The position numbers and the translations under genes are program-made. From the NCBI GenBank assembly GCA_016203825.1, contig JACQMA010000010.1, forward strand, positions 1-9,405: DNA of 9,405 nucleotides, read 5' to 3'. How positions within the stretch are numbered: the stretch's first letter is position 1; each line of letters starts with the position of its first letter. The notes beneath the pieces were generated by a model, which was not told the DNA's origin, searched no databases, and saw nothing but the letters and a program-made list of their open reading frames with translations. This stretch comes from Deltaproteobacteria bacterium. GTDB taxonomy: Bacteria; UBA10199; 2-02-FULL-44-16. Shown here piece by piece: positions 1 to 6,719 of this stretch.

Positions 1-1097
1 ATATTGAGCGCGTGAGCCTGCTCATCGAAAAGGCGATGGAACGTTTTCGACTCGTGCAAAAGGTCGAGCAACTTGAACGCGCAACGTCGGATCGTTTTGC
101 CTACGAGGAAATTGTGGGGAAGAGTCGAAAAATTCAAGAAGTGTTTAACGTTATCGATGCGATTGCCGGAACGACATCAACGATCATGATCCAGGGGGAA
201 AGCGGGACCGGGAAAGAACTCGTGGCTCGGGCGATCCACAAGCGGAGTGCCCGCGCGAACAAACCATTTGTGGTGATCAACTGTGCGGCGATTCCGGAGC
301 AATTGCTCGAGAGCGAATTATTCGGACATAAACGGGGTTCCTTTACCGGTGCGGTTGCCGATCGCAAGGGTCTTTTTGAAGAAGGCAATGGGGGAACAGT
401 CTTTCTCGACGAAATTGGAGAACTCACGACGCCGTTGCAGGTGAAGCTCTTGCGCGTGCTGCAAGAAGGTGAGGTACGGTCACTCGGCGATTCAGGTGTA
501 CGCAAAGTGGACGTTCGCGTCGTTGCCGCCACCAATCGCGATCTCCAACAACTCGTGCGCGAGAGCAAATTCCGTGAAGATCTCTTCTATCGACTGAATG
601 TCATTAATGTCCATTTGCCGCCGCTGCGTGATCGCCCTGATGATATTCCGCTGCTGGCTTATCACTTTTTGGAGAAATACTGTACGCGCATGAAGAAAAA
701 GATCGACCGCATCTCGGTCGATGCCCTTCAGGCCCTCCAGTCGTATTCATGGACCGGAAATGTTCGGGAATTGGAAAACGTCATCGAGCGTGCGGTTGTT
801 TTGGCCGGTGGTTCTGCAATCACCGCGCAGGACCTTCCTCCGGGTCTTCTCGGCGAATCTTTTTATCTCGCGGGCAATGAACCGCCCATCGACTTTACCC
901 AACTTCCCTACCAGGATGCAAAAGACCGAGCGCTGATGGCATTTAATCGTGCGTACATCGGTTCGCTCCTCAAGGGGGCAAAGGGGAATGTGTCCGTCGC
1001 CGCGCAAAAGGCAGGTATGGACCGGAGTAATTTTAAGAAGCTGATCAAGCGGTATCACGTTGATAACACCGAGTATCGCGACCATGAAAAAGACTAA
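1..1097 (+). CDS. Sigma-54 dependent transcriptional regulator, NtrC family (5' partial)
   Basis: The reading frame is open from the left edge (first full codon at base 3), so the true start lies outside; the GTG at base 12 is only an internal codon. About 364 residues are visible. The first ~30 (IERVSLLIEKAMERF...) look like the end of a receiver domain and its linker helix, so a response regulator is the likely whole protein. The AAA+ core follows: Walker A GESGTGKE (195-218), the sigma-54 contact loop GSFTGA (336-353), Walker B FLDE (about 402-413), sensor region VRVVAATNRD and arginine-finger segment REDLFYRLNV. The C-terminus carries a Fis-type helix-turn-helix (VAAQKAGMDRSNFKKLIKRY). 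Family role: it binds upstream enhancer sites and uses ATP hydrolysis to open sigma-54 RNA polymerase promoters. The stop overlaps the start of the next gene, a paralogue, by 14 bases. A partner histidine kinase would be expected upstream. The family call is very secure; the regulon is unknown. Confidence 0.95.
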   Translation, partial: IERVSLLIEKAMERFRLVQKVEQLERATSDRFAYEEIVGKSRKIQEVFNVIDAIAGTTSTIMIQGESGTGKELVARAIHKRSARANKPFVVINCAAIPEQLLESELFGHKRGSFTGAVADRKGLFEEGNGGTVFLDEIGELTTPLQVKLLRVLQEGEVRSLGDSGVRKVDVRVVAATNRDLQQLVRESKFREDLFYRLNVINVHLPPLRDRPDDIPLLAYHFLEKYCTRMKKKIDRISVDALQALQSYSWTGNVRELENVIERAVVLAGGSAITAQDLPPGLLGESFYLAGNEPPIDFTQLPYQDAKDRALMAFNRAYIGSLLKGAKGNVSVAAQKAGMDRSNFKKLIKRYHVDNTEYRDHEKD

Positions 1098-2490
1098 ACG
1101 CGACAGCGAAATCAAAATGACGTCGACCGTCATGGTGGTGCACACGAGTGTCGTGCGGCGCAAGGATATTTCCGCTGTTCTTGCGAAGGCGGGCATCAAG
1201 GAAGTTCACGCGACCATCAGTGATGTTGCGACGCAACTCTGCGGACATGCCGTCGATGCCGTCGTCTTGATCGCTGAACGTTCGTCAGAAGCGATGGCGA
1301 AAGAAATTCTTACCGTCATCAAAGGAATTGATGATCACCTTCCGCTCATGGTGGTCGCCAAATCGAAATCGGTCGAGGAAGCGGTCGCCATTATGAAGGC
1401 GGGGGCCTATGATTTTTTTCCGCTTCCCCTCGACCATCTTCGTTTTCAGCACGCGCTCATGAAAGCCATCGAGCTCTATACTCTCACCAAGCGTGTTTTT
1501 CTTCTGGAGAACCAGATGGGGTGGCATGGGTCCTGTGCCGGCATTGTGGGAGCAAGTCCAAAAATGGAAGAAATCTTTCGGATGATTCAAACGGTGGCGA
1601 AAACAAATACGACCGTATTGATTCAAGGAGAGAGCGGAACGGGAAAGGAATTGGTGGCCAAGGCGATTCACACGTTCAGCCCCAAGGCGAAGAAAGTCTT
1701 TGTGGATATCAACTGTGGTGCCATTCCTCGTGAACTTCTCGAAAATGAACTCTTTGGTCACGAGCGCGGTTCCTATACCGGAGCCGATCGTCGTTATCAG
1801 GGAAGTGTTGAACGTGCTCATGGAGGATCACTTTTTCTCGATGAAATCAGCGAAATGGATCAGGCGCTCCAGGTCAAATTGTTGCGGTTTTTACAGGAGC
1901 GTTCGTTTTCTCGCATTGGCGGCAGTGAGTCGATTGCGGTCGATGTGCGGATTATCGCGGCGACGAACCGGAATCTCGCCGATGAAGTCGCCAAGGGACG
2001 TTTTCGTGAGGATCTTTATTTTCGTCTCAATGTCATTCCGATCTTTCTTCCTCCTTTGCGTGAACGCCGCGAAGACATCCCTCTTTTGGCACGTTTCTTC
2101 CTCGATAAGTACACGGCCAAGAGCGAAAAAATCTTTGTCGATTTTGCATCGGATGCCCTTGCAGCACTCATGGCTTTTGATTGGCCCGGCAATGTTCGCG
2201 AACTGGAGAATGTGATTGAACGTGCCGTGGTCCTGCATAATGACAGTCGGGTGAAACTCGCTCATCTTCCTGAACAGCTCCAAAAACATCGTTCCAAGGG
2301 GAGCGCGGCAGTTTCATCGGCGCTGGCTGCCGATGGGGGAAAAATTTTACCGCTCGATCTCGTCGAACGGTATGCCATTGAGTTGGCGATGAAAGAATGT
2401 TTGGGGAATATCGGTGACGCGGCAGATAAGCTCAAAGTGAGCTCAGCGACGTTGTATCGAAAACTGAAGGGCTATGGATTGAGGGAATAA
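1084..2490 (+). CDS. Sigma-54 activator with a degenerate (pseudo-)receiver domain
   Basis: Start chosen at ATG 1084, overlapping the previous stop; ATG 1117 is an alternative and neither has a strong ribosome site. The product is 468 residues. Residues ~14-130 have the length and pattern of a receiver domain and end with GAYDFFPLPLD, matching the usual GAxDYLxKPF. The acidic pair is replaced by H20-T21, the phospho-acceptor position falls at I63-A64, the conserved Thr/Ser is A92, and the conserved Lys is L114. The AAA+ core is intact: Walker A GESGTGKE (183-190), contact loop GSYTGA (229-234), Walker B FLDE (251-254), IAATNR (291-296), REDLYFRLNV (308-317). A Fis-type helix-turn-helix lies at ~440-466. 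It shares the run GNVRELENVIERAVVL with the upstream gene, so the two are probably paralogues. It should activate sigma-54 promoters without classical phosphorylation, perhaps through protein binding. The STAS gene follows after 10 bases. Confidence 0.93.
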   Translation: MKKTKRDSEIKMTSTVMVVHTSVVRRKDISAVLAKAGIKEVHATISDVATQLCGHAVDAVVLIAERSSEAMAKEILTVIKGIDDHLPLMVVAKSKSVEEAVAIMKAGAYDFFPLPLDHLRFQHALMKAIELYTLTKRVFLLENQMGWHGSCAGIVGASPKMEEIFRMIQTVAKTNTTVLIQGESGTGKELVAKAIHTFSPKAKKVFVDINCGAIPRELLENELFGHERGSYTGADRRYQGSVERAHGGSLFLDEISEMDQALQVKLLRFLQERSFSRIGGSESIAVDVRIIAATNRNLADEVAKGRFREDLYFRLNVIPIFLPPLRERREDIPLLARFFLDKYTAKSEKIFVDFASDALAALMAFDWPGNVRELENVIERAVVLHNDSRVKLAHLPEQLQKHRSKGSAAVSSALAADGGKILPLDLVERYAIELAMKECLGNIGDAADKLKVSSATLYRKLKGYGLRE

Positions 2491-2500
2491 GGGAGGTATC

Positions 2501-2845
2501 ATGAACGTCAAAATTGAAGCTCAAGGAAATGTTTCCGTGGTTCAGTGTAGCGGCAGTCTCGATGCCGATTCCGTGGTGGCGTTCAAAAAAGTGACCCTGG
2601 ACTTGATCAATAGTGGTGCGACGAAGCTTGTGATTGATTGCGCAAAACTCACCTTCGTCGACAGCATGGGGCTCGGGGCCATGATTTCGCTGCTCCGTCG
2701 TGTTCGAAGTCGCGAGGGAGACCTCAAGGTTTCGGGGCTCACCGACGATGTGAAGACCATTTTTGAAATTACGCGCCTCCATCGTCTCTTCGAAGTCTTT
2801 CCCGATGCGGCTACGGCGTGTCGACAGTTTGAGAAAAGTGTTTAA
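2501..2845 (+). CDS. STAS-domain anti-anti-sigma factor (RsbV/SpoIIAA type)
   Basis: A 114-residue single-domain protein, the usual size for this family. ATG 2501 is preceded by a GGAGGT ribosome site at 2492-2497, slightly close at 3 bases. The N-terminal strand pattern (VSVVQCSGSLDADSVVAFKK) and central LVIDCAKLTFVDSMGLGAM match the STAS fold. In the loop VDSMGLG the expected phosphorylated serine is S55, directly after D54. In characterised relatives the unphosphorylated form binds the HATPase kinase and frees its target, while phosphorylation by that kinase breaks the interaction. The next two genes encode an RsbW-like HATPase and a SpoIIE-type phosphatase, which supports this role strongly. 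It could instead act in a non-sigma partner switch, as some STAS proteins do. The 3' end overlaps the HATPase gene, suggesting matched production of the two partners. Confidence 0.93.
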   Translation: MNVKIEAQGNVSVVQCSGSLDADSVVAFKKVTLDLINSGATKLVIDCAKLTFVDSMGLGAMISLLRRVRSREGDLKVSGLTDDVKTIFEITRLHRLFEVFPDAATACRQFEKSV

Positions 2846-3257
2846 GTTTCAAACACAACTGACGATTCGGAGTGAAACACGATATCTTGCCCTCCTCCGT
2901 CAATGGGTCGCGGCAACGGCCACGGTGGTGGGCCCCAGGTATTTCCCCCGCGCGGCACTCCGGGCGGTGAATTTGTCCTTGATTGAAGCGGTCGATAATG
3001 CCATTTTTCATGCACACCGCGGACACCGCGAAAAGCCGATTGACGTGGGCTTGCGGGTTGAAGCGGGAAGGGTCATGGTGGTGGTCACCGACCGAGGACG
3101 AGGATTTCGACAAGCAACGACCGATCCTCCCGAGCTCCTCATGACCCACGGGCGCGGGCTTCTCCTGATGCGGCACCTCATGGCATCGGTTGAACATTGC
3201 CGACGGGGCAAGCGGCACATGGTTCGAATGATATGGAAGCGAAGGGTTTCGACATGA
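2805..3257 (+). CDS. RsbW/SpoIIAB-type anti-sigma factor, HATPase_c serine kinase
   Basis: This is a GHKL ATPase domain with little else. From ATG 2805 it is 150 residues and overlaps the STAS gene by 41 bases. GTG 2838, preceded by a weak GAG, gives 139 residues and an 8-base overlap; it begins right where the domain begins (FKFQTQLTIRSE), so it is a serious alternative. Motifs, numbered from 2805, are the N box LIEAVDNAIFHAH (E61, N65), the G1 box DRGRGF (D96, G98, G100) and the G2 box THGRGLLLMR (G116, G118). Relatives phosphorylate the STAS partner on serine and hold a sigma factor or other target inactive. There is no membrane segment and no histidine phospho-acceptor domain, so it is not an ordinary sensor kinase. 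It sits between its presumed antagonist (STAS) and the phosphatase. Its target is not encoded in the window. The TGA stop overlaps the next gene's ATG. Confidence 0.88.
   Translation: MRLRRVDSLRKVFKFQTQLTIRSETRYLALLRQWVAATATVVGPRYFPRAALRAVNLSLIEAVDNAIFHAHRGHREKPIDVGLRVEAGRVMVVVTDRGRGFRQATTDPPELLMTHGRGLLLMRHLMASVEHCRRGKRHMVRMIWKRRVST
3241..3246 (+). promoter_or_regulatory. Ribosome binding site fixing the phosphatase start
   Basis: GAAGGG lies 7 bases before ATG 3254, which itself overlaps the upstream stop as ATGA. This favours 3254 over the earlier in-frame ATG at 3233 and TTG at 3197, neither of which has a comparable site. The overlap suggests translational coupling to the HATPase gene. 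Confidence 0.6.
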
Positions 3258-4516
3258 CGCATTCAGTTTCTGAATCCCTCGATGCGGTCCATCGCTTAAG
3301 CGCTGCCATTGCCCGTGCCGATGACCTGACCCAAGTCTATCAACTCATTTTGAACTGTGTTGTCGAACTCTTCGATGTCGAGCGTGCCTCGATCATGACC
3401 TACGATGAAGCCATCGGGGGACTGCGGGTCGTAGCGTCTCATGGGATCGATCGTGCGATTGCTGAGCGAGCGGTCGTGCGCATAGGAGAAGGGATTAGTG
3501 GTCGTGTCTTCCAGCGCCACGAACCTCTCCTCGTCTCTGACATCAAGGCGGAACAGTTGGGTCCCAGTCGCGGTGGATACAAAACGAACTCGCTCATGTC
3601 CGCACCCGTGACCTGTTTTCCTTTGAAGGTGGGCGAAGAGGGTTTGGGTGTTATCAACGTGACCGATCGCCGGGACCAGCGACCCTTTACCAAAGACGAT
3701 GTCCAGCTTTTGACGACGATAGCAAATCAAGCGGCTTCCTATCTTCACATGTGTCAACTCTCCGAAAAACTCAAGGCAGGCGAACGCCTGCGGGAACAAC
3801 TCGAGATTGCGCGACAGATTCAGTATCGTCTCCTGCCCGTCATCCCCACGAATATCGAAGGGTTGGATGTTGCCGGGAGACTCGTGACGGCCGAGCGTGT
3901 CGGCGGTGATTATTATGATTGCTTTCCCGCGCATCCGAAACGTCCGGCTTTTGTGGTGGCCGATGTTTCAGGTCATTCCATTGGAGCGGCGATGATCATG
4001 GCCGCGTTTCGCGCGTCCGTGCGAGCACAACAAGATTCTGATTATTCTCCAGCCATGCTTGCGCAGCGCGTGAATCAGATTCTTTTTGAAGACCTCTTTC
4101 AAGCCGAACAATTTATCTCCATGGTGTACCTCCAGTACGCTCGCTCCCGCCAGGTCATTCAGCTCACAAATGGCGGTCATCCTCCGCCACTGCTTATGCG
4201 GGCGAGGGAAGGAAAGGTTGAGTGGCTCTCGACGGACGATCCGCTGCTGGGTATTGAATCCCATTCCATTTTTCACGAGAAGAAACTTGTCGTCGCACCG
4301 GGTGATGTCCTTGTTCTGTACACCGACGGTGTCATTGAAGCGGCGAACCCATCGGGCGAGCGTTTCGGTACTGAACGCTTGGTGGCGTGTGTCGCCGATG
4401 CTGTTCACGGGAGCGCCCAGCAAATGGTCGATGTGCTCGTCGAATCGGTATCGGCCTTTATCGATCCGTCTGTTCCCCGCGACGATATTACAGCACTCGT
4501 GATCAAAGTTGTTTGA
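3254..4516 (+). CDS. GAF domain-containing SpoIIE-type PP2C phosphatase (RsbU-like)
   Basis: A soluble 420-residue protein with no membrane segment visible. Residues ~8-168 form a GAF sensor domain (ERASIMTYDEAIGGLRVVAS, then IGEGISGRVF and GVINVTDRRDQRPFTKDD). A charged helical linker (~170-192) leads into the phosphatase at ~185-420. Conserved PP2C/SpoIIE motifs are all present: EIARQIQYRLLP, GGDYYD (D219, D222), ADVSGH (D237, G240), TNGGHPPPLL, LYTDGV (D358) and DDIT (D410, D411), so the metal site should work. Family role: it dephosphorylates the STAS protein when its sensor domain is triggered, shifting the partner switch. STAS and HATPase genes lie directly upstream, making them the probable substrate and opposing kinase. 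The GAF ligand cannot be told from sequence. The start is set by the GAAGGG site and an ATGA overlap. The stop lies just before folC. Confidence 0.93.
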   Translation: MTHSVSESLDAVHRLSAAIARADDLTQVYQLILNCVVELFDVERASIMTYDEAIGGLRVVASHGIDRAIAERAVVRIGEGISGRVFQRHEPLLVSDIKAEQLGPSRGGYKTNSLMSAPVTCFPLKVGEEGLGVINVTDRRDQRPFTKDDVQLLTTIANQAASYLHMCQLSEKLKAGERLREQLEIARQIQYRLLPVIPTNIEGLDVAGRLVTAERVGGDYYDCFPAHPKRPAFVVADVSGHSIGAAMIMAAFRASVRAQQDSDYSPAMLAQRVNQILFEDLFQAEQFISMVYLQYARSRQVIQLTNGGHPPPLLMRAREGKVEWLSTDDPLLGIESHSIFHEKKLVVAPGDVLVLYTDGVIEAANPSGERFGTERLVACVADAVHGSAQQMVDVLVESVSAFIDPSVPRDDITALVIKVV

Positions 4517-4521
4517 GGAGG
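4515..4521 (+). promoter_or_regulatory. Ribosome binding site upstream of folC, with a start ambiguity
   Basis: GAGGAGG partly overlaps the phosphatase stop. The AGGAGG core is only 1 base from ATG 4523 but an ideal 7 bases from GTG 4529. The first GAGG alone sits 4 bases from the ATG, so either start is possible. The product differs by only two residues. Confidence 0.6.
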
Positions 4522-4522
4522 C

Positions 4523-5746
4523 ATGAACGTGGCCAAAGGAATTTCCGCAACACATGCGTACCTTGAGTCGTTGATTCCCCGCGATTTTCATCTGGAACTT
4601 TCGGCGATTGCCGACGCGTGCCGTATTTTCAATAATCCTCAACACGCCTATCCCGCCATCCATATTGCAGGGACCAACGGCAAGGGTTCGACGGCCGCCT
4701 TTATCCGAACAATCCTTGAGAAAAGCGGGTATCGTGTTGGCCTCTATACGTCGCCCCACCTCGTGAGCGTGACGGAACGGATCCAAATCAATCAGCGCCC
4801 GATTGCCGAAGAGCGACTCGCGCTCCTCACGAGTGATATTCGTCATCGTCTGGGAGATACGGCGCTTGGGTATTTTGAGTTTCTCACCCTCGTAGCGTTT
4901 CTCCACTTTCAACAGGAACAGATCGACATTGCTGTCATCGAAACGGGGCTTGGTGGTCGACTCGATGCAACGAATGTCGTGTTGCCCGTGGTGACGGTAA
5001 TCACCCCGATCTCGTTGGATCATCAAAAGTATCTGGGCACCACCCTGAGTGAAATCGCAGCCGAAAAATGTGGGATCATCAAGCGCGGGATTCCAACGGT
5101 GACGGCCGTTCAATTGCCCGAAGTCATGGACGTTATTCGACATGCCTGTGACGATGCCGGTTCGGCATTGTGTCTCGCAACATCGGAAGAGATCACGACC
5201 CCCTTGGGACTCGTGGGGGAACATCAGCGACAAAATGCCGCGTGTGCGGTGGAGGCCGTAGCACTCCTTGCTCCTGCTGGTTTTATCGCAAAGGATGTCG
5301 AGAAGGCATTAGTGTCAACGCGATGGAGTGGACGACTCGAGACGATTTCCAAACGACCGAGTGTCCTCCTCGATGCGGCCCATAATCCATCAGGTTCCGA
5401 AACCTTGGCAACCTATCTGGGGGCCCATCATGCGAAGGAGAAGACCGTGTTACTCATCGGTGCCTTTGCGGACAAAGATGTCGCCGGTATTGTGCATCCA
5501 CTGATTTCCAAGGTGCGCGAGGTTGTGTGTGTGGCCGCCCCGAGTCCTCGGGCCGCGTCGCCGAAGGATTTAGCGGCGGCGGCACGCTCGTTTGGGGCCA
5601 AGGTGACGGTCGAAGATGACGCGGCGGCGGCGCTGAAGCGGCTCGCATCGACGCTCAAGGCCAATGAAACCCTCGTGGTCACGGGGTCGGTGAGTATGGT
5701 GGGATTAGCGAAGCAGTATTTTTCTAGTCCACGGAAAGGAAAGTAA
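4523..5746 (+). CDS. folC: Bifunctional folylpolyglutamate synthase / dihydrofolate synthase
   Basis: A Mur-ligase-family enzyme of 407 residues, the normal size. It adds glutamate to folates, and often also to dihydropteroate, using ATP in the cytoplasm. Visible motifs in order are the P-loop IHIAGTNGKGSTAAF (K54), TSPHLVSVTERIQIN (76-90), ETGLGGRLDATN (140-151, FolC signature), ISLDHQKYLG (163-172), AAEKCGIIK (179-187), GEHQRQNA (232-239) and LLDAAHNPSG (282-291). The C-terminal domain continues to VVTGSVSMVGLAKQYF. The listed ATG may be replaced by GTG 4529, which has the better ribosome-site spacing. The C-terminal third is alanine-rich, but nothing looks broken. folC starts 6 bases after the phosphatase stop, and hemB starts 1 base after the folC stop. 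Whether both activities are present cannot be decided by reading alone. Confidence 0.96.
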   Translation: MNVAKGISATHAYLESLIPRDFHLELSAIADACRIFNNPQHAYPAIHIAGTNGKGSTAAFIRTILEKSGYRVGLYTSPHLVSVTERIQINQRPIAEERLALLTSDIRHRLGDTALGYFEFLTLVAFLHFQQEQIDIAVIETGLGGRLDATNVVLPVVTVITPISLDHQKYLGTTLSEIAAEKCGIIKRGIPTVTAVQLPEVMDVIRHACDDAGSALCLATSEEITTPLGLVGEHQRQNAACAVEAVALLAPAGFIAKDVEKALVSTRWSGRLETISKRPSVLLDAAHNPSGSETLATYLGAHHAKEKTVLLIGAFADKDVAGIVHPLISKVREVVCVAAPSPRAASPKDLAAAARSFGAKVTVEDDAAAALKRLASTLKANETLVVTGSVSMVGLAKQYFSSPRKGK

Positions 5747-5747
5747 G

Positions 5748-6719
5748 ATGTCATTTCCCCAAACACGCTTGCGTCGCCTTCGATCGAATCCATTCATGCG
5801 TGACCTTGTCGCCGAATCGACGATTGATCCTTCGAAACTCATCTGGCCTCTGTTTGTCGTCCCAGGAAAAAATATTCGCGAACCCATTCCTTCCATGCCG
5901 GGGATTGATCATCTCTCCATCGATCTTCTCGTCCAAGAAGTCCGTGCCGCTGCCGCGGAAGGGATTCGTGCTGTTTTGCTCTTTGGTGTCCCGTCTGAAA
6001 AAGATGATCGCGGAACAACCGCGGTGAAGGCGGATGGCCTTGTTCCTCAGGCGATCGAGGCCGTGAAGGAAGCCGTTCCCAACGTGCTTGTGGTGACGGA
6101 TATTTGTCTGTGCGGATACATGACGCACGGTCATTGCGGTGTCCTCGATAATCAGGGGCACATTGTCAATGACGCGACCCTTGAGATTCTTTCGGCGATG
6201 GCGCTCGCCCACGCCAAGGCTGGTGCCGATATCGTCGCCCCGTCGGACATGATGGATGGGCGCGTGGCCGCGATTCGCACAACACTCGATGGCAGCGGGT
6301 TTGAGAACACGGCGATCATGAGTTATGCGGCCAAGTTTGCGTCGTCGTTCTATGGACCGTTCCGTGATGCGGCCCATTCGAGCCCAGCGTTTGGCGATCG
6401 CAAAAGCTATCAAATGGATGTGCGCAACAGTCGTGAGGCGCTCCGCGAAATGGAGCTCGATATCGACGAGGGCGCCGACATCGTGATGGTGAAGCCAGCA
6501 ATGCCAGCGCTCGACATCATTGCGAAAGCACGCGATCGGTTCGATGTTCCGCTCGCCGCGTATCAAGTCAGTGGCGAGTATGCGATGATCAAGGCCGCGG
6601 CTGCCAAAGGATGGCTCGACGAAAAGGCCGCGATCCGCGAATCCCTCACCGCGATCCGCCGCGCCGGCGCCGATATCATCATCTCCTACTTCGCCCGTGA
6701 TTTTATCCGTCAGCAATGA
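5748..6719 (+). CDS. hemB: Porphobilinogen synthase (delta-aminolevulinic acid dehydratase)
   Basis: It joins two 5-aminolevulinate molecules into porphobilinogen, an early step of tetrapyrrole (heme) synthesis. The product is 323 residues, standard for HemB. The AAAGGA ribosome site ends 7 bases before ATG 5748. The N-terminal arm RLRRLRSNPFMRDLV is typical. The metal-site segment DICLCGYMTHGHCG holds three cysteines (C120, C122, C130), indicating the zinc-dependent type. The two Schiff-base lysines are K196 in SYAAKFASSFYGPFRDA and K249 in MVKPAMPALD. SGEYAMIKAA near 275-284 is also conserved. One oddity: the signature normally reads K-P-(G/S/A)-x-x-Y, and here the final Tyr is A254. The TGA stop overlaps the polA start as ATGA, so the two genes are probably translationally coupled. 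The call is secure; the effect of A254 is unknown. Confidence 0.97.
   Translation: MSFPQTRLRRLRSNPFMRDLVAESTIDPSKLIWPLFVVPGKNIREPIPSMPGIDHLSIDLLVQEVRAAAAEGIRAVLLFGVPSEKDDRGTTAVKADGLVPQAIEAVKEAVPNVLVVTDICLCGYMTHGHCGVLDNQGHIVNDATLEILSAMALAHAKAGADIVAPSDMMDGRVAAIRTTLDGSGFENTAIMSYAAKFASSFYGPFRDAAHSSPAFGDRKSYQMDVRNSREALREMELDIDEGADIVMVKPAMPALDIIAKARDRFDVPLAAYQVSGEYAMIKAAAAKGWLDEKAAIRESLTAIRRAGADIIISYFARDFIRQQ

Noticed and set aside
2085..2105. Sigma-54 -24/-12 promoter-like string (TTGGCACG at 2086-2093)
   Set aside because: Ten bases after the GG the required GC is CC (2100-2101), and it lies inside the AAA+ coding region. Other TGGCA strings, such as 6849, also fail at the -12 element.
3968..5233. 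Long open frame on the minus strand (421 codons) across the phosphatase and folC
   Set aside because: It runs antisense through two strongly conserved genes, shows no recognisable domain, and crosses their boundary. It probably reflects rare TTA, CTA and TCA codons in the sense genes.
5539..5552. Perfect inverted repeat CCCGAG-TC-CTCGGG as a possible terminator
   Set aside because: It is inside folC, encodes ordinary residues (APSPRA), has a 2-base loop and no following T-run.
6629..6662. Short direct repeat CCGCGATCCGC near the hemB end
   Set aside because: It encodes AAIRE and TAIRR in a helix of HemB that is normal for the family. Codon reuse explains it.
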